Below are positions 6,520-6,624 of a stretch of DNA of 6,624 nt, in pieces. Each line of letters begins with the position of its first letter. Within the stretch, counting starts at the first letter, position 1. The position numbers and the translations under genes are program-made. The DNA comes from Gemmatimonadota bacterium (GTDB lineage Bacteria; Gemmatimonadota; Gemmatimonadetes; Longimicrobiales; RSA9). Below the pieces are notes generated by a model. The model was not told where the DNA came from, searched no databases, and saw nothing but the letters and a program-made list of their open reading frames with translations. Location: contig VEPF01000399.1 of NCBI GenBank assembly GCA_012027055.1, positions 15,324 through 21,947 on the forward strand. Direction: 5' to 3'.

Positions 6520-6624
6520 CGTCGCTCTCTCTTTGGGTCCGATTCGACCGCGGACATGCCCGCGTCCGGCCGCCGGAGGCCCAAAGCTATCGCCCCAAGA
6601 AAAACGTGGCGAGGGCGGCCGCGG
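6520..6624 (-). promoter_or_regulatory. Region upstream of pheS: possible leader or terminator remnant
   Basis: This 105-nt edge segment has no complete gene. On the minus strand it opens with a very GC-rich stretch (6605-6624), then a T-rich tract TTTTTCTT (6604 down to 6597). That arrangement could be the right arm and U-tract of a terminator or attenuator whose left arm lies outside the window. One frame open from the edge reads AAALATFFLGR and stops at TAG (6587-6589); it is either the tail of an upstream gene or a short leader with two Phe codons. Downstream, TCCGG-CGG-CCGGA (6565-6577) and GGCC-TCCGGC-GGCC (6568-6581) are overlapping, mutually exclusive hairpins. I could not recognise a clear -35/-10 pair. 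The segment does not look like the end of rplT, which often precedes pheS. Confidence 0.3.

Noticed and set aside
6540..6560. Minus-strand GGTCGAATCGGACC resembling a tRNA T-arm
   Set aside because: No acceptor, D or anticodon arm can be placed around it; only a 4-bp stem.

Overview
The window is a GC-rich stretch of bacterial chromosome in which every recognisable gene lies on the minus strand. In transcription order (high to low coordinates) they are: phenylalanyl-tRNA synthetase alpha (pheS), its beta subunit (pheT), a small coiled-coil protein, the Z-ring protein ZapA, RNase Y (rny), and the first 237 codons of the bifunctional folate enzyme FolD, which runs off the left edge. The set and order suggest a high-GC bacterium that uses RNase Y rather than RNase E. 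A Gemmatimonadota-like or related lineage is my best guess, from recalled gene order only, at low to moderate confidence. The long antisense open frames look like GC-rich shadows of these genes.

Layout. Positions 6520-6624 are a non-coding leader with a T-rich tract, short hairpins and the last codons of an open frame containing two adjacent Phe codons. From pheS to zapA the genes are packed without gaps: pheS/pheT overlap by 4 nt (ATGA), pheT and the coiled-coil gene by 23 nt, and the coiled-coil gene and zapA by 4 nt (TTGA, with a TTG start and an excellent Shine-Dalgarno). A 129-nt gap (2354-2482) with stable hairpins separates zapA from rny. A 76-nt gap (712-787) with one strong GC hairpin separates rny from folD. 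No convincing intrinsic terminator was seen between genes, so read-through of the whole set is plausible.

Together the genes cover tRNA-Phe charging (PheS2PheT2), Z-ring assembly (ZapA, possibly with the coiled-coil partner), mRNA turnover at the membrane (RNase Y) and one-carbon folate metabolism (FolD). This is core housekeeping DNA. I found no mobile element, CRISPR array, defence system, tRNA or rRNA, and nothing I would call a new biological system. The points most worth a second look are the structured zapA-rny spacer (possible 6S-like RNA or rny leader), unusual residues in the PheS active-site segment, the possible pheST leader and the unnamed coiled-coil gene.
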